From Pseudomonas sp. URMO17WK12:I11 (GTDB lineage: Bacteria > Pseudomonadota > Gammaproteobacteria > Pseudomonadales > Pseudomonadaceae): DNA of 64,000 bases. The notes under the pieces are model-generated. The model worked only from the letters and a program-made list of their open reading frames with translations. It searched no databases and had not been told where the DNA came from. Shown one piece after another: positions 46,438-58,555 of this stretch. Location: positions 268,491-332,490 of the forward strand of contig NZ_VEDF01000005.1 of assembly GCF_007677725.1 (NCBI RefSeq). Direction: 5' to 3'. The translations under genes and the position numbers were made by a program. The stretch's first letter is position 1. The number at the start of each line of letters is the position of its first letter.

Positions 46438-46721
46438 CGGTATGGGTCTCGTCTCTTCCATGTGTTGATGGATGAGACGCCCTATCTGGCCATCAGCCGG
46501 AGGCTGTCCAAGACGTTCCCTCGTTCATGGACAGCCTAGAAAGGCGTCCAAGAAGGCTAGCGGCAGCTCTACGTAAAACCTTAGTCTCTGTGTGGCCTTG
46601 CTCTGTTACGGTATGTGTCTCAGGCCATCCTGTCCCACAGGTCGCAGGTAGAGAAGCAGAATAGCCAATATTCCGGCGCCACTAAAACGACGAATACCGG
46701 TTTATCGCGAGACGCCATAAG

Positions 46722-46731
46722 CCCGTTCGTA
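46722..46731 (+). promoter_or_regulatory. Candidate AlgR-binding site upstream of algD
   Basis: CCCGTTCGTA matches 8 of 10 bases of the P. aeruginosa AlgR box ACCGTTCGTC, about 180 bases before the putative AlgU promoter. A second 8-of-10 match, ACAATTCGTC, lies inside the leader at 47072-47081. Confidence 0.4.
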
Positions 46732-46898
46732 CTTTTTTGACTAATTTCGAAAAAAAATTTTGCGTGATGGCATAACAACGGCGCGCGTCAGTTCCGCCCC
46801 TTATAGCCGGGGGTAAAACCGAGCTGTGCTATCAAATTGAAAGTATTCGCCACTGAAAAATTATTTAGAAATCTTTCATGGTGGCCATTCCGCCCCAG

Positions 46899-46926
46899 GA
46901 ACTTCTCCCACTACCTGTCGCTCATA
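46899..46926 (+). promoter_or_regulatory. Candidate AlgU (sigma-22) promoter of algD
   Basis: GAACTT at 46899-46904, a 17-base spacer, then TCATA. The -35 is a perfect match to the AlgU/RpoE consensus GAACTT and the spacing equals that of the P. aeruginosa algD promoter as I recall it (TCCTA as -10). Confidence 0.55.
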
Positions 46927-47367
46927 GTGCCGTAACGAATTTCATGCCCCCGGGCTGTACGAGATGACTTACAGGACAATCGGCCGGTAACTAATACCCG
47001 CCTCACTCAGTAACACCGGTGCAAACGGGTTCCCCCGACAGCCCCGTCCATGGAGGACAGACGCGCCCCTGACAATTCGTCCTAGTGGTTGATTTCAAAG
47101 GATTTTTCCACTTGAAAGAACAAGCACAGCAGTACGCCACGTAAGCGTATTGCAATAAAGACGGCTGCATCATAGGGCACGCCTTTTAATTACTGGTTAG
47201 CAACTGCCATTTACTAGTGCACAACTTTGTGCGCGACGGATTCATTCATGCCTGCGCTCGGCGAAGTGAGCATTCGCCACGGACCCGTGCGCCCGAAAAC
47301 TGTTGTTAATCAACCCAGTCCGGCTTTTGCGAAAGAGCCGACGTGATAAACACACGAGGTGATAGCG

Positions 47368-48684
47368 ATGCGTATCAGCATCTTTGGTTTGGGTTATGTA
47401 GGTGCGGTCTGTGCAGGCTGCCTGACGGCGCGTGGCCATGACGTGATTGGTGTGGACGTGTCCAAGACCAAGATCGACCTGATCAATCAGGGCAAGTCGC
47501 CCATCGTCGAACCTGGCCTGGAAGCACTGCTGCAACAAGGCATCGCCAATGGCCGCCTGCGTGGCACCACCGATTTCGCCGAGGCCATCCGCGCCAGCGA
47601 CGTGTCGATGATCTGTGTCGGCACCCCGAGCAAGAAAAACGGCGACCTGGGCCTGGAGTACATCGAGTCGGTGTGCCGCGAGATCGGTTACGTGCTGCGT
47701 GACAGCGAGCGCCGCCACACCATCGTGGTGCGCAGCACCGTGCTGCCAGGCACCGTGAAGAACGTGGTGATCCCGATCCTCGAAGAATGCTCCGGCAAAA
47801 AAGCCGGTGTCGACTTCGGCGTCGCGGTGAACCCGGAATTCCTCCGCGAAAGCACCGCGATCAAAGACTATGACCACCCTCCGATGACCGTCATCGGCGA
47901 GCTGGACAGCGCCAGCGGTGACGTGCTGCAAGCGTTGTACGAAGAACTGGACGCCCCGGTCATCCGCAAGCCGATCGAAGTGGCCGAGATGATCAAGTAC
48001 ACCTGCAACGTCTGGCACGCCACCAAGGTCACCTTCGCCAACGAGATCGGCAACATTGCCAAGGCCGTGGGTGTCGATGGTCGCGACGTGATGGACGTGG
48101 TCTGCCAGGACAAGGTGCTGAACCTGTCGCAGTACTACATGCGCCCAGGCTTCGCCTTTGGCGGCTCGTGCCTGCCCAAGGACGTACGCGCCCTGACCTA
48201 CCGCGCGGCCAGCCTCGATGTACGCGCACCGCTGCTCGACTCGCTGATGCGCAGCAACGAATCCCAGGTGCAGAACGCCTTCGAGCTGATCGAAGCCCAC
48301 GACAAGCGCAAGGTCGCCCTGCTCGGCCTGAGCTTCAAGGCCGGTACCGACGACCTGCGCGAAAGCCCGCTGGTGGAACTGGCCGAACGCCTGATCGGCA
48401 AGGGCTACCAGCTGGACATCTACGACGAGAACGTCGAGTACGCCCGCGTTCACGGCGCCAACAAAGAGTACATCGAGTCGAAGATCCCCCACGTCTCGTC
48501 GCTGCTCAACGCCGATTTCCAGAAGGTCATCGACAACGCCGACATCATCGTCCTGGGCAACCGTGACGAGCAGTTCCGCGCCCTGGCTCAACAGGCACCG
48601 GAAGGCAAGCAAGTCATCGACCTGGTCGGCTTCATGAACAAGACCACCTGCAACGTCAGCCGTACCGAAGGCATCTGCTGGTAA
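47368..48684 (+). CDS. algD: GDP-mannose 6-dehydrogenase
   Basis: AlgD oxidises GDP-mannose to GDP-mannuronate with NAD, the committed step of alginate synthesis. The 438-residue product has the NAD-binding [17 protein letters not shown] and the active-site cysteine in [12 protein letters not shown]. The family C-terminal domain includes [15 protein letters not shown]. The ATG at 47368 follows AGGTGATAGCG and yields MRISIFG; a start three codons earlier is not conserved. It is the first gene of the alg operon. Confidence 0.97.
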   Translation: MRISIFGLGYVGAVCAGCLTARGHDVIGVDVSKTKIDLINQGKSPIVEPGLEALLQQGIANGRLRGTTDFAEAIRASDVSMICVGTPSKKNGDLGLEYIESVCREIGYVLRDSERRHTIVVRSTVLPGTVKNVVIPILEECSGKKAGVDFGVAVNPEFLRESTAIKDYDHPPMTVIGELDSASGDVLQALYEELDAPVIRKPIEVAEMIKYTCNVWHATKVTFANEIGNIAKAVGVDGRDVMDVVCQDKVLNLSQYYMRPGFAFGGSCLPKDVRALTYRAASLDVRAPLLDSLMRSNESQVQNAFELIEAHDKRKVALLGLSFKAGTDDLRESPLVELAERLIGKGYQLDIYDENVEYARVHGANKEYIESKIPHVSSLLNADFQKVIDNADIIVLGNRDEQFRALAQQAPEGKQVIDLVGFMNKTTCNVSRTEGICW

Positions 48685-48769
48685 GCGCTTGACCGGCCAG
48701 CGATGGGGCCTTGGCACCAGGCGCCCCATCGCTGCCCACCTTTTCCCGAATTCTCGACGGATGCTGAAC

Positions 48770-50251
48770 ATGCAAAGGCTCCAGACAGTGCTGTTGCAGT
48801 GCGCCGGGTGGCTGCTCTACATGAGCCTGCTCATGCTGATCGCCCTGGCCCTGCCAGCCGATATCTTCGACTCGCAGTCGAAGCACTTCATCTTCCTGGT
48901 CGGCGCAGTCGGCATCTGGCGCTACTCCATGGGCGCCACCCATTTCATCCGCGGCATGATCTTCCTCTACGGCGTCTACCCCTACCTGCGCCGCAAGGTT
49001 CGGAAAATGGGCGAGTCCGCGGCGCCGTCGCACGTCTACCTGATGGTCACCAGCTTTCGTATCGAAGCTCTGACCACCGCCCAGGTGTACAGCTCGGTGA
49101 TCCGCGAAGCCATCGAATGCGGCTACCCCACCACCGTGGTCTGCTCGCTGGTAGAGATGTCCGATGAGCTGCTGGTGAAAAGCCTCTGGGCCAAGTACAA
49201 CCCGCCGTCCCACGTCACCCTGGACATCGTGCGCATCGCCGGCACCGGCAAGCGCGACGGCCTGGCCTACGGGTTCCGCGCCATCTCGCGGATGCTGCCG
49301 GACGAAAATGCCGTGGTCGCGGTGATCGACGGCGACACCGTGCTGGGCGAAGGCGTGGTGCGCAAGACCGTGCCGTGGTTCAAGCTGTTCCCCAACGTCG
49401 GCGGCCTGACCACCAACGAGTTCTGCGAAGTGCGCGGCGGCTACATCATGAGCGAGTGGCACAAGCTGCGCTTCGCCCAGCGCCACATCAACATGTGCTC
49501 GATGGCCTTGTCCAAGCGCGTGCTGACCATGACCGGGCGCATGTCGATGTTCCGCGCGAGCGTGGTGACCAACCCCGAGTTCATCGCCGACGTCGAAAGC
49601 GACTCGCTGATGCACTGGCGCCTGGGCCGCTTCAAGTTCCTCACCGGCGACGACAAGTCCAGCTGGTTCAGCCTGATGCGCCTGGGCTATGACACCTTCT
49701 ACGTGCCGGACGCGGCGATCAACACGGTCGAGCACCCGCCTGAAAAGAGCTTCCTCAAGGCCAGCCGCAAACTGATGTACCGCTGGTACGGCAACAACCT
49801 GCGGCAGAACTCCCGTGCCTTGGGGCTGGGGCTGCGGCGCCTGGGTGTGTTCACCAGCATCGTGCTGTTCGACCAGCGCGTGTCGATGTGGACCAGCCTG
49901 CTCGGCCTGACCGTGGCGGTGATCGCCAGCCTCAAGTTCGGCATGGCCTACCTGCTGGTGTACCTGCTGTGGATCGGCATCACCCGTCTGATCCTGACCA
50001 TCATGCTGCTGTGCTCCGGCCACAGCGTCGGGCCGGCCTACCCGCTGATTCTCTATTACAACCAGATCGTCGGCGCGCTGATGAAGATCTACGTGTTCTT
50101 CCGCCTCGACAAGCAGTCCTGGACCCGCCAACCGACTGCCCTCAAGCGTGACCTCGCCAGTTTTCAACAATGGTTCAACACCTGGTCCTCGCGGACCATG
50201 ACCTTCTCCGCTGCCAGCGTCTTCGTCGCTGTGCTGTTCATGGTCGTGTGA
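48770..50251 (+). CDS. alg8: Alginate polymerase, glycosyltransferase Alg8
   Basis: A 493-residue inner-membrane family-2 glycosyltransferase that polymerises mannuronate. Two N-terminal helices precede a cytoplasmic domain with [11 protein letters not shown] (Asp-x-Asp) and [18 protein letters not shown]-terminal helices follow ([37 protein letters not shown]). [18 protein letters not shown] at 48770 fits the family; MLNMQ at 48761 is the other possible start. It works with Alg44. Confidence 0.95.
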   Translation: MQRLQTVLLQCAGWLLYMSLLMLIALALPADIFDSQSKHFIFLVGAVGIWRYSMGATHFIRGMIFLYGVYPYLRRKVRKMGESAAPSHVYLMVTSFRIEALTTAQVYSSVIREAIECGYPTTVVCSLVEMSDELLVKSLWAKYNPPSHVTLDIVRIAGTGKRDGLAYGFRAISRMLPDENAVVAVIDGDTVLGEGVVRKTVPWFKLFPNVGGLTTNEFCEVRGGYIMSEWHKLRFAQRHINMCSMALSKRVLTMTGRMSMFRASVVTNPEFIADVESDSLMHWRLGRFKFLTGDDKSSWFSLMRLGYDTFYVPDAAINTVEHPPEKSFLKASRKLMYRWYGNNLRQNSRALGLGLRRLGVFTSIVLFDQRVSMWTSLLGLTVAVIASLKFGMAYLLVYLLWIGITRLILTIMLLCSGHSVGPAYPLILYYNQIVGALMKIYVFFRLDKQSWTRQPTALKRDLASFQQWFNTWSSRTMTFSAASVFVAVLFMVV

Positions 50252-50288
50252 GCCCAATCCGGATCGGTACTAACAGGAACAAACCAAG

Positions 50289-51455
50289 ATGAATAACGCC
50301 GTGAACGTCAACGTCGTGCATGAGTCCGAAGCCCAGCGCCAACACGCCCGTGTGCGCATTCCGGCCAAGCTGCGCATTCTGGACCAGGCGCGCCAGGCAC
50401 CGGATGTAAAGGTCGACGACCTCTCTGCCGGTGGCTTGAGCTTCCACAGCCCCCTGCCCCTGGCGATCGGTGAAGTACTGCGCGGCCGCCTGCAGTTCAC
50501 GGTCGACAACCTCGGGTTGTCGATGGACATCGAATTTCAGGTGCGCTCCCACGACAGCGCCAGCGGCCGTACCGGTGCCCAGTTCCAGAACCTGGAGCCA
50601 CGTGACATCGCCACCCTGCGCCACATCATCACCAGCCATCTGTCCGGTGAGCTGATCACCGCCGGCGACGTGCTCAGCACCTTGCAGCGCGACAACTTCA
50701 CCAAGGCACGCAAGCAGAAGGACAACGGTTCGGGCCTGTCCGCCTTCGGCCGGCTCAAGGCGGTGACCGTGACCCTCGGGGTATTCGTGGTCGGCGTGGC
50801 GGCCTTCGGCTTCGTTGCCAAGTCGCTGTATGGCATGTACTTCGTCAGCCATGCCGAAGCAGGCGTGGTGGCGGTGCCGACCACCACCGTGACCATGCCG
50901 CGCGACGGCACCGTGAACAGCCTGACGCAAACCGGCGGGCAGATCGTCAAGGGCGCGCCGCTGGCCAGCTTCACCACCAGCATGCTGGACATGCTCAAGG
51001 GCAGCCTGGACGACTCGCAGCTGGAACCGGCGAAGATCGAGGAGCTGTTCGGCAAGCAACTCTCCGGCACCCTCACCAGTCCTTGCGATTGCGTGGTCGC
51101 TCGGCAACTGGTCGATGACGGCCAATATGCCGCCAAGGGCCAACCGATCTTCCAGCTGATACCGCGAACCACCACACCGATGGTCGAGGCGCGCTTCAGC
51201 TATCGCCAGTTCGACGAGGTCAAGCCAGGCACCCGGGTCAGCTTCCAGGTCGCCGGCGAAGACGCGATGCGCAGCGGCCAGATCGTCAGCAGCACCAGCC
51301 TCAACAGCGATGACCTGGCCTCCGACATCCGCGTGCAGATCAAGCCGGACAGCGCCATGCCTGCCGAGCTGGCAGGCCGCCCGGCCTCGGTACAAAGCGA
51401 TCGCGGCCCGTCCCTGGACTGGCTGGTCGACAAAGCTGCGGCCCGCGGGCTGTAA
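50289..51455 (+). CDS. alg44: Alginate biosynthesis PilZ/HlyD-like protein Alg44
   Basis: A 388-residue co-polymerase. An N-terminal PilZ domain (residues 14-120) has RQHARVR and DLSAGGLSF, the c-di-GMP-binding arginines and the D-x-S-x-x-G motif. One transmembrane helix lies at about 158-180 (VTLGVFVVGVAAFGFVA). The periplasmic part is membrane-fusion-protein-like (ATVPMPRDGTVNSL-type lipoyl half). c-di-GMP binding turns on polymerisation by Alg8. Confidence 0.95.
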   Translation: MNNAVNVNVVHESEAQRQHARVRIPAKLRILDQARQAPDVKVDDLSAGGLSFHSPLPLAIGEVLRGRLQFTVDNLGLSMDIEFQVRSHDSASGRTGAQFQNLEPRDIATLRHIITSHLSGELITAGDVLSTLQRDNFTKARKQKDNGSGLSAFGRLKAVTVTLGVFVVGVAAFGFVAKSLYGMYFVSHAEAGVVAVPTTTVTMPRDGTVNSLTQTGGQIVKGAPLASFTTSMLDMLKGSLDDSQLEPAKIEELFGKQLSGTLTSPCDCVVARQLVDDGQYAAKGQPIFQLIPRTTTPMVEARFSYRQFDEVKPGTRVSFQVAGEDAMRSGQIVSSTSLNSDDLASDIRVQIKPDSAMPAELAGRPASVQSDRGPSLDWLVDKAAARGL

Positions 51456-51467
51456 GGGGATCAAGCG

Positions 51468-52895
51468 ATGACCTTGCCGAAGAAAAGCGCAAGCCTGGGC
51501 CTGTGTGCCCTGGCCACGGCGGTGGCCCTGGCCGGTTGTGCCGGCCTGCCTGACCAGCGCCTGGCCAACGAAGCCCTCAAGCGCGGCGACACTGCGCTGG
51601 CCGAGCGCAACTACCAGGCGTTGGCCGACCTCGGTTACAGCGATGCCAAGGTCGGCTTGGCCGACATCAAGGTGGCCAGCCGCGACCCTGCGCAGATCCA
51701 GCAAGCCGAGGCGACCTATCGCGCCGCAGCGGCGACCTCGCCGCGGGCCCAGGCGCGTCTTGGGCGGCTGCTGGTGGCCAAGCCCGACAGCACCCAGGCC
51801 GAACGCGAAGAGGCCGAAACCCTGCTCAAGCTGGCCGCCCAGCAAGGCCAGGGCAATACCCTGATTCCGCTGGCCATGCTCTACCTGAGCTATCCGCAGA
51901 GCTTCCCCAAGGTCAACGCCCAGCAGCAGATCGACCAGTGGCGTGCCGCCGGCAACCCGGAAGCGGGCCTGGCCCAAGTGCTGCTGTACCGGACCCAGGA
52001 TACCTACGACCAGCACCTGGACGAGGTCGAATCGATCTGCAAGGCAGCCCTGACCAGCACCGACATCTGCTATGTCGAGCTGGCCACGGTCTATCAGAAA
52101 CGCGCCCAGGCCGATCAGCAAGCCGCGCTGATCGCCCAGCTCAAGTCGGCCTATGCCCGCGGCGCCGTGCCTGCCAGTCGGGTCGACAGCGTGGCGCGAG
52201 TGCTGGCTGACCGCAGCCTCGGCCAGACCGATGAAAACACCGCCAAGGCCTTGCTCGAAGAAGTCGCGCCGGCCAATCCGGCCTCCTGGGTGAGCCTGGC
52301 CCAGCTGCTGTACGACTTCCCCGAGCTGGGCGACACCGACCAGTTGATGAGCTACATCGACAAGGGCCGGGCCGCCGAACAGCCGCGCGCCGATCTGCTC
52401 CTGGGTCGACTGTATTACGAAGGCAAGACCGTGCCGCCCGACGCCGCCAAGGCCGAGCGCCATCTGCAAGCTGCAGCCGCGGCCGGCGAAGTCAGTGCCG
52501 ACTATTACCTTGGCCAGCTGTACCGCCGTGGTTACCTGGGCAACGTCGAGCCGCAGAAAGCCGTCGATCACCTGCTCGCCGCCGCCCGCGGCGGCCAGAA
52601 CAGCGCCGACTATGCGCTTGCCCAGCTGTTCAGCGAAGGTCACGGCATTCGCCCGCAACTGGGCAACGCCTGGGTGTTTGCGCAGTTGTCGCAACTCAAC
52701 CCCACCCCGCAGTCCAGCGAGCTGCTGCAACAGCTCGATCAGCAGCTCAGCCCCGAACAGCGCAACCAGGCCCAGAGCCTGTTGGCACAGGAACGCCAGG
52801 CCCGCGGCAGCATGGGCCAAGGCGCCACCCGCTCCCTGGCCATGGAGGCCCTGCAAGACGACGAAAAAGACGTAGACGCCGAGGACTCGCTATGA
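51468..52895 (+). CDS. algK: Alginate secretion lipoprotein AlgK (Sel1/TPR)
   Basis: A 475-residue outer-membrane lipoprotein, lipobox LAGC (Cys about 24). TPR-like and Sel1 repeats fill the rest, such as [18 protein letters not shown] and [20 protein letters not shown]. AlgK scaffolds the secretion complex and helps AlgE insert. The stop overlaps the algE start by four bases. Confidence 0.94.
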   Translation: MTLPKKSASLGLCALATAVALAGCAGLPDQRLANEALKRGDTALAERNYQALADLGYSDAKVGLADIKVASRDPAQIQQAEATYRAAAATSPRAQARLGRLLVAKPDSTQAEREEAETLLKLAAQQGQGNTLIPLAMLYLSYPQSFPKVNAQQQIDQWRAAGNPEAGLAQVLLYRTQDTYDQHLDEVESICKAALTSTDICYVELATVYQKRAQADQQAALIAQLKSAYARGAVPASRVDSVARVLADRSLGQTDENTAKALLEEVAPANPASWVSLAQLLYDFPELGDTDQLMSYIDKGRAAEQPRADLLLGRLYYEGKTVPPDAAKAERHLQAAAAAGEVSADYYLGQLYRRGYLGNVEPQKAVDHLLAAARGGQNSADYALAQLFSEGHGIRPQLGNAWVFAQLSQLNPTPQSSELLQQLDQQLSPEQRNQAQSLLAQERQARGSMGQGATRSLAMEALQDDEKDVDAEDSL

Positions 52896-54370
52896 CGCTC
52901 AATCCCTTCGTGAAAGCCGGCATCGGCCTGAGCTTCGCGCTGCTGTGGTCGTGCCCGACCCTGGCGGACATGACTGCGCAGAAGAACTTCGGCCTGGACG
53001 TGAAGATCACCGGCCAATCCGAGGACGACCGCGACCTGGGTACCCGCCCCGGCGGCGACGTCAACGGCCTGGGTCTGGACCTGCGCCCCTGGGTATACGG
53101 CGAACGCGGCAACTGGAGCGCCTACGCCATGGGCCAGGCAGTGACTGCCACCGACACCATCGAAACCGACACCCTGCGCCAGAACGACGACGGCACCACC
53201 ACCGACACCGGCGACAACAGCCGCAAACCTGATAAAAGCTACCTGGCCATGCGCGAATTCTGGGTCGGCTACAGTGGCCTGACCGCCTACCCCGGCGAGC
53301 AACTGCGCCTGGGTCGCCAGCGCCTGCGCAGCGACGACGGCATGTGGCGCGACACCAACATCGAGGCGCTGAACTGGACCTTCGACACCACGTTGCTCAA
53401 GGCCGACCTGGGGGTTGCCCAGCGTTTCAGCGAATACCGCACCGACCTCACCGAGCTGGCCCCGGAAGACAAGGACCGCACCCACGTGTATGGCAACGTC
53501 GCCGCGCAGTGGACGCCGGGTCACTGGGTTGGCCTGCGCGCCCACCACACCCATGACAGCGGCAGCCTGAAGAACCCCGGGGAAACCGTCGATGCGCTGG
53601 ACAAGACGCGCACCGGCGACCTCACCTGGCTGGGCCTGGAAGCCAACAGCGACGCCTACAACTGGCGCAACGAACACACCGTCAACTACTGGGGCAGCGT
53701 CACCTGGTTGAGCGGTGATCGCGACAAGCTCAGCACCCAGCTGGTCGGCGACGACCAGGTCGCCACCGGCAAGCAGAGCGGCGACGTCAATGCCTGGGCC
53801 ACCGACCTCGGCATCCGCCTGCGCCTCGATCCGCAGTGGCAGGTCGGCGCCGCCTATGCCCGCGGCAGCGGCGGGGGTGGCGATGATGGCTCGAACAACT
53901 TCGAGCAGACCGGTCTTGAGAGCAACCGCTCCAACTTCACCGGTACCCGCTCGCGCGTGCACCGCTTCGGCGAGGCCTTCCGCGGCGAACTGGGCAATCT
54001 GCAGGCAGCGACCCTGTTCGCCTCCTGGCAACTGCGCGACGACTACGACGCCAGCCTGATCTACCACAAGTTCTGGCGCGTCGACGGCAACCAGAACATC
54101 GGTTCCAGTGGCATCAACGCGGTGGTCAACGACAACGGCGTGAACCGTCAGCTGGTCGATGGCGAAAAAGACCTCGGCCAGGAAATGGACGTGGTCGTCA
54201 CCAAGTACTTCAAGCAGGGCCTGTTGCCCGCTTCGATGAGCCAGGCGATCGACGAGCCTTCAGCCCTGGTGCGCCTGCGCGCCGGTGTGTTCAAGCCCGG
54301 CGACGCGTATGGCAAAGAAGCGGACTCGTACATGCACCGTGCCTTCGTCGACGTGATCTGGCGCTTCTGA
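52892..54370 (+). CDS. algE: Alginate outer-membrane porin AlgE
   Basis: A 492-residue beta-barrel that lets alginate cross the outer membrane. A signal peptide is followed by alternating amphipathic strands; [20 protein letters not shown] and [19 protein letters not shown] are typical, and it ends in an aromatic residue (FVDVIWRF) as BAM substrates do. The Asp/Arg-rich pore lining cannot be verified by eye. Confidence 0.95.
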   Translation: MTLNPFVKAGIGLSFALLWSCPTLADMTAQKNFGLDVKITGQSEDDRDLGTRPGGDVNGLGLDLRPWVYGERGNWSAYAMGQAVTATDTIETDTLRQNDDGTTTDTGDNSRKPDKSYLAMREFWVGYSGLTAYPGEQLRLGRQRLRSDDGMWRDTNIEALNWTFDTTLLKADLGVAQRFSEYRTDLTELAPEDKDRTHVYGNVAAQWTPGHWVGLRAHHTHDSGSLKNPGETVDALDKTRTGDLTWLGLEANSDAYNWRNEHTVNYWGSVTWLSGDRDKLSTQLVGDDQVATGKQSGDVNAWATDLGIRLRLDPQWQVGAAYARGSGGGGDDGSNNFEQTGLESNRSNFTGTRSRVHRFGEAFRGELGNLQAATLFASWQLRDDYDASLIYHKFWRVDGNQNIGSSGINAVVNDNGVNRQLVDGEKDLGQEMDVVVTKYFKQGLLPASMSQAIDEPSALVRLRAGVFKPGDAYGKEADSYMHRAFVDVIWRF

Positions 54371-54392
54371 GGCCGGCAAAGGACCTGAGCAA

Positions 54393-55952
54393 ATGAACCT
54401 TCACCCGCACATTCGTCACAGCCTGCTGGCCAGCGCCCTGCTGCTGGCCAGCCAGGTCGCCGTCGCTGCCCAGCCCCAAGTGATCGCCAAGGAGCTGCAG
54501 CAGGCCAAGACCTACACCGTGGCCAGCGCACCGATCGAGCCGCTGCGCATGGACCCACCGAAGCTGCCGGATCTGTCCGGCTACACCGCCGAGGCGGTGC
54601 AGCAGAAGATCGACCGCAGGCACAAGGGCAAGGTCAGCGTGCGCCGCATGTTCCAGGAAGATACCCTCAAGGAATTCGTCGGCGGCGACAACAAGGCCGC
54701 CGAGTGGGTACAACGCCAGCACGGCATTCCCCAGGCGATCTTCATCGACGACGGTCACCTGGACCTGGTCGAGCTGAGCAAGCGCGTGCCCAAGCAGTAC
54801 CTGAGCGAAGTGCAACCTGGCGTGTATCTGGCGCGCCTGCCGATCGTGGTCGGGCACAAGGGCATTCTGGAAATCGACGGCAAGGTCAAGCAGCTGCGTC
54901 TTTCCCAGGAAGGCGGCGCGTTTCTGGTCAACGATGGCAAGTTGTTCGTCACCGACACCCAGGTGACCGGCTGGCGCGAGCAGGACAATGGCCCGGCGAC
55001 CTTCCGTTCGCCCAAGGAGTTTCGCCCGTTCCTGCTGTCCTGGGGCGGCACCGAGACCTACATCGTCAATTCCAGGATGGCCAGCTTCGGCTATTCGAAA
55101 TCCAAGTCGTACGGCGTGAGCATTTCCCAGTACACGCCGAACATGTCCAAGCGCATGGGCCGTGCCGAACCCACCGGCTGGATCATCGGCTCGCAGTTCA
55201 GCGACATGTGGTACGGCTTCTATTGCTACGAAACGTCCGACTTCGTGGTCAAGGACAACACCTACAACGACAACATCGTTTATGGCATCGACCCGCACGA
55301 CCGTTCGCACCGCCTGATCATCGCCGGCAACACCGTGTACGGCACCAAGAAGAAGCACGGCATCATCGTCTCGCGTGAGGTCAACGACAGCTGGATCATC
55401 CACAACAAGAGCTACGACAACAAGCTCTCGGGCGTGGTGATCGACCGCAACAGCGTCAACAACCTGGTGGCCTACAACGAGATCTACCGCAACCACACCG
55501 ACGGCATCACCTTGTACGAAAGCGGCGACAACCTGATCTGGGGCAACAAGCTGATCAACAACCGCCGTCACGGCATTCGCGTGCGCAACAGCGTGAACAT
55601 CCGCCTGTACGAAAACATCGCCATGGCCAATGGCCTGGTCGGGGTGTACGGGCACATCAAGGACCTGTCCGACACTGACCGCGACATTGCCCTCGACCCT
55701 TTCGACACCAAGGTTTCGCTGATCGTGGTGGGTGGCGAGCTGGCGGCCAACGGGTCCGGCCCGCTGTCGATCGACTCACCGTTGTCGGTCGAGCTGTACA
55801 AGGTGTCCATGCTCGCCCCGCGCAAGGCCAGCGGCATCAGCCTCAACGGCGTGCTCGGCGAGCGCCAGGACGAAATTCTCGACCTGCTGGTGCGCCAGCA
55901 GAAGGCCGTGCTGATCGACCCGGTCGAACGCCAGACCGAAATGATCGATTAA
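54393..55952 (+). CDS. algG: Mannuronan C5-epimerase AlgG
   Basis: A 519-residue periplasmic enzyme that converts D-mannuronate to L-guluronate in the polymer. A signal peptide (AVAAQP boundary) is followed by a right-handed beta helix with repeats such as HKGKVSVRR and GIRVRNSVNIRLYEN. The active-site DPHD motif is present (GIDPHDRSHRLIIAG). It also protects the polymer and links AlgX and AlgK. Confidence 0.96.
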   Translation: MNLHPHIRHSLLASALLLASQVAVAAQPQVIAKELQQAKTYTVASAPIEPLRMDPPKLPDLSGYTAEAVQQKIDRRHKGKVSVRRMFQEDTLKEFVGGDNKAAEWVQRQHGIPQAIFIDDGHLDLVELSKRVPKQYLSEVQPGVYLARLPIVVGHKGILEIDGKVKQLRLSQEGGAFLVNDGKLFVTDTQVTGWREQDNGPATFRSPKEFRPFLLSWGGTETYIVNSRMASFGYSKSKSYGVSISQYTPNMSKRMGRAEPTGWIIGSQFSDMWYGFYCYETSDFVVKDNTYNDNIVYGIDPHDRSHRLIIAGNTVYGTKKKHGIIVSREVNDSWIIHNKSYDNKLSGVVIDRNSVNNLVAYNEIYRNHTDGITLYESGDNLIWGNKLINNRRHGIRVRNSVNIRLYENIAMANGLVGVYGHIKDLSDTDRDIALDPFDTKVSLIVVGGELAANGSGPLSIDSPLSVELYKVSMLAPRKASGISLNGVLGERQDEILDLLVRQQKAVLIDPVERQTEMID

Positions 55953-55965
55953 GGAAGCCCAGACC

Positions 55966-57405
55966 ATGACTCCACACCTGATCAAACTGCTGGGCTTGTC
56001 CGCCGCCCTTCTGGCCATCAGCCAAGGCGCGCGCGCCGATCAAGTACCGGCCCCGAGCTTCACCGCCGAGCCCTGCTGCCAGCTGTGCCCGCAGGCGCAC
56101 GACGCCAGCCGCTACACCACGCGCTACCAGCAGAACTTCACCACCCTGGTGCAAGCCCAGGGCGATTGGCTGTTCCGTACCCGGGAAGACCTGCGCACCG
56201 AATTCGACACCACCCCGGCCGGTTACAAGCGCCTGCAGCAGGTACACGATGCGTTCAAGAAGCGCGGCGTCGAGCTGGTCGTGGTGTACCAGCCCACGCG
56301 TGGCCTGGTGAACCGCAACATGCTCAACCCGGCCGAGAAAGCCGCCTTCGATTACCAGAAGGCCCTGGGCAACTACCAGGCCATGCTCAAGCGCTTCGCC
56401 AGCATGGGCTACAACGTGCCGGACCTGTCGCCACTGACCAACGAACAACTGGCCGCCGCCGACCAGGGCAAGGACTTCTACTTCCGCGGCGACCAGCACT
56501 GGACCCCGTATGGCGCCCAGCGCGCGGCCAGGATCGTGGCCGACACCGTGCACCAGATGCCGGCATTCGAAGGCATCCCGCACAAGGAATTCGAAACCCA
56601 CAGGTCGGGGCGCATGGGCAAGACCGGCACCCTGCACAACGTCGCCGGCCAACTCTGCGGCACCAGCTACGCGGTGCAATACATGGACCAGTTCACCACC
56701 GAGCCGAAGGGCTCGAGCGGTGGCGACGACCTGTTCGGTGACAGCGGCAATGCACAGATCACCCTGGTCGGCACCAGTCACAGCGGCAAGAACTACAACT
56801 TCTCGGGTTTCCTGCAGCAATACATCGGCGCCGACGTGCTCAACGTCGCCTTCCCCGGTGGTGGCCTGGAGGGCTCGATGATCCAGTACCTGGGCAGTGA
56901 GGAATTCCAGAACAACCCACCGAAGATCCTCATCTGGGAATTCTCGCCGCTGTATCGCCTGGATCAGGAAACCATCTGGCGGCAGATCCTCGCCCTGCTC
57001 GACGATGGCTGTGAAGCGCGCCCGGCCCTGATGAGTGCCAGCACCACGCTCAAACCCGGCAAGAACGAGCTGATGGTCAACGGCAAGGGTGGCGTGATCA
57101 AAGAACTGGTCAACCGCAACTTGCAGATGGACATCAAGTTCGAAGACCCGTCGGTGAAGGTGTTGCAGGCGACCCTGTGGTACCTGAACGGTCGCCACGA
57201 AGACATCAAGCTGGAGAAACCGGAGACCTCCGACACCGACGGCCGCTTCGTCTTCCAGATGCGTGAAGATCAGGACTGGGCCAGCCAGAACCTGCTGGCC
57301 CTGGAAGTCCAGGGGCCGGAAAGCGGCACCCAGAAGGTCGAAGCCAAGCTCTGCAAACGCAACAACTTTGCCATCCCTGCGCACACCGCGCAGGCCGGAC
57401 AGTGA
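55966..57405 (+). CDS. algX: Alginate O-acetyltransferase AlgX
   Basis: A 479-residue periplasmic SGNH-like acetyltransferase with a C-terminal carbohydrate-binding module. The catalytic Asp and His are in [12 protein letters not shown] and the Ser in [13 protein letters not shown]. Signal peptide residues 1-24 (ISQGARA end). It is the terminal acetyltransferase of the alginate machinery. Confidence 0.96.
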   Translation: MTPHLIKLLGLSAALLAISQGARADQVPAPSFTAEPCCQLCPQAHDASRYTTRYQQNFTTLVQAQGDWLFRTREDLRTEFDTTPAGYKRLQQVHDAFKKRGVELVVVYQPTRGLVNRNMLNPAEKAAFDYQKALGNYQAMLKRFASMGYNVPDLSPLTNEQLAAADQGKDFYFRGDQHWTPYGAQRAARIVADTVHQMPAFEGIPHKEFETHRSGRMGKTGTLHNVAGQLCGTSYAVQYMDQFTTEPKGSSGGDDLFGDSGNAQITLVGTSHSGKNYNFSGFLQQYIGADVLNVAFPGGGLEGSMIQYLGSEEFQNNPPKILIWEFSPLYRLDQETIWRQILALLDDGCEARPALMSASTTLKPGKNELMVNGKGGVIKELVNRNLQMDIKFEDPSVKVLQATLWYLNGRHEDIKLEKPETSDTDGRFVFQMREDQDWASQNLLALEVQGPESGTQKVEAKLCKRNNFAIPAHTAQAGQ

Positions 57406-57413
57406 GGCGAACC

Positions 57414-58517
57414 ATGTCAGCATTCACGCGTATTTTCCGCCCCGCCCTGCTCACCCTGGCACTGTTCGGCGGCGCCGCCCAGGCCGCACTGGTGCCACCG
57501 CAAGGCTATTACGAGGGCATCGAGAAGATCAAAACCGGCGAGAACCGCTTCCGCTGCGAATCGGCGCCCAAGCCGTACACCGGAGCGCTGCAGTTCCGCA
57601 GCAAGTACGAAGGTTCGGATAAGGCACGGGCGACGCTCAATGTCGCGTCGGAAAAAGCCTTTCGCAAATCCACCGAAGACATCACCACGCTGGAGAAAGG
57701 CGTGAGCAAGATGGTCGGCCAGTACATGCGTGACGGCCGCCCGCAGCAACTGGATTGCGCCCTGAGCTGGCTAGGCACCTGGGCGCGCGCCGATGCGTTG
57801 ATGTCCAAGGACTACAACCACACCGGCAAGTCGATGCGCAAATGGGCGCTGGGCAGCATGAGTGGCTCGTGGCTGCGCCTGAAGTTTTCCAACGCACACC
57901 CCCTGGCGGCGCATCAGGCCGAGGCCGAGCTGATCGAGAAGTGGTTCGCCCGCCTGGCCGAGCAGACCGTGCGTGACTGGAGCGACCTGCCGCTGGAAAA
58001 GATCAACAACCACAGCTACTGGGCCGCCTGGTCGGTGATGGCCACGGCCGTGGCGACCGATCGCCGCGACCTGTTCGACTGGGCGGTGAAGGAATACAAG
58101 ATCGGCGTCAACCAGATCGACGACCAGGGCTTCCTGCCCAACGAGATCAAGCGCCGCCAGCGCGCCTTGGCTTACCACAACTACGCCCTGCCACCGCTGG
58201 CGATGATCGCAAGCTTCGCCCAGGCCAATGGCGTGGACCTGCGCGCCGAGAACAACTTCGCCCTGCAGCGGCTGGGTGAAGGCGTGCTGTACGGCGCCCG
58301 CGATCCGCGTCATTTCGCCGAGCGCGCCGGTGAGAAACAGGACATGAAGGACCTCAAGGTCGACACCAAATACGCCTGGCTGGAGCCCTGGTGCGCGCTG
58401 TACCACTGCGTCGGCGACACCCTGGAACGCAAGCAGGACATGCAGCCGTTCAACAGCTTCAGGCTCGGCGGTGACGTGACGCGGGTCTATGACCCGAACG
58501 CAGAATCGAAAAAATAG
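57414..58517 (+). CDS. algL: Alginate lyase AlgL
   Basis: A 367-residue periplasmic polysaccharide lyase of family 5 that degrades stray alginate. Signal peptide residues 1-27 (GGAAQA end). The catalytic region is [18 protein letters not shown], carrying Asn, His and Tyr of the family. MSAFTRIF at 57414 gives the standard length; a start four codons earlier is possible. Confidence 0.95.
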   Translation: MSAFTRIFRPALLTLALFGGAAQAALVPPQGYYEGIEKIKTGENRFRCESAPKPYTGALQFRSKYEGSDKARATLNVASEKAFRKSTEDITTLEKGVSKMVGQYMRDGRPQQLDCALSWLGTWARADALMSKDYNHTGKSMRKWALGSMSGSWLRLKFSNAHPLAAHQAEAELIEKWFARLAEQTVRDWSDLPLEKINNHSYWAAWSVMATAVATDRRDLFDWAVKEYKIGVNQIDDQGFLPNEIKRRQRALAYHNYALPPLAMIASFAQANGVDLRAENNFALQRLGEGVLYGARDPRHFAERAGEKQDMKDLKVDTKYAWLEPWCALYHCVGDTLERKQDMQPFNSFRLGGDVTRVYDPNAESKK

Positions 58518-58555
58518 TTGTCGCCTGGATAGCGGCCGCTGCCACACGGGATACG

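Larger units (their letters stand above)
46438..47367. other. Alginate operon upstream region and leader
   Basis: A 930-base stretch without a plausible gene. It contains the divergent start of the secreted-protein gene, AT-rich DNA at about 46680-46870, candidate AlgR boxes, an AlgU-type promoter and a leader of roughly 430 bases before algD. The leader holds a hairpin with a GGA in its upper part at 47093-47116 (TTTCAA / TTGAAA). Long regulated leaders are normal for algD. Confidence 0.7.

Noticed and set aside
50238..52856. 872-residue open frame on the minus strand opposite alg44 and algK
   Set aside because: Antisense shadow in third-position-GC-rich genes; low-complexity translation without motifs.
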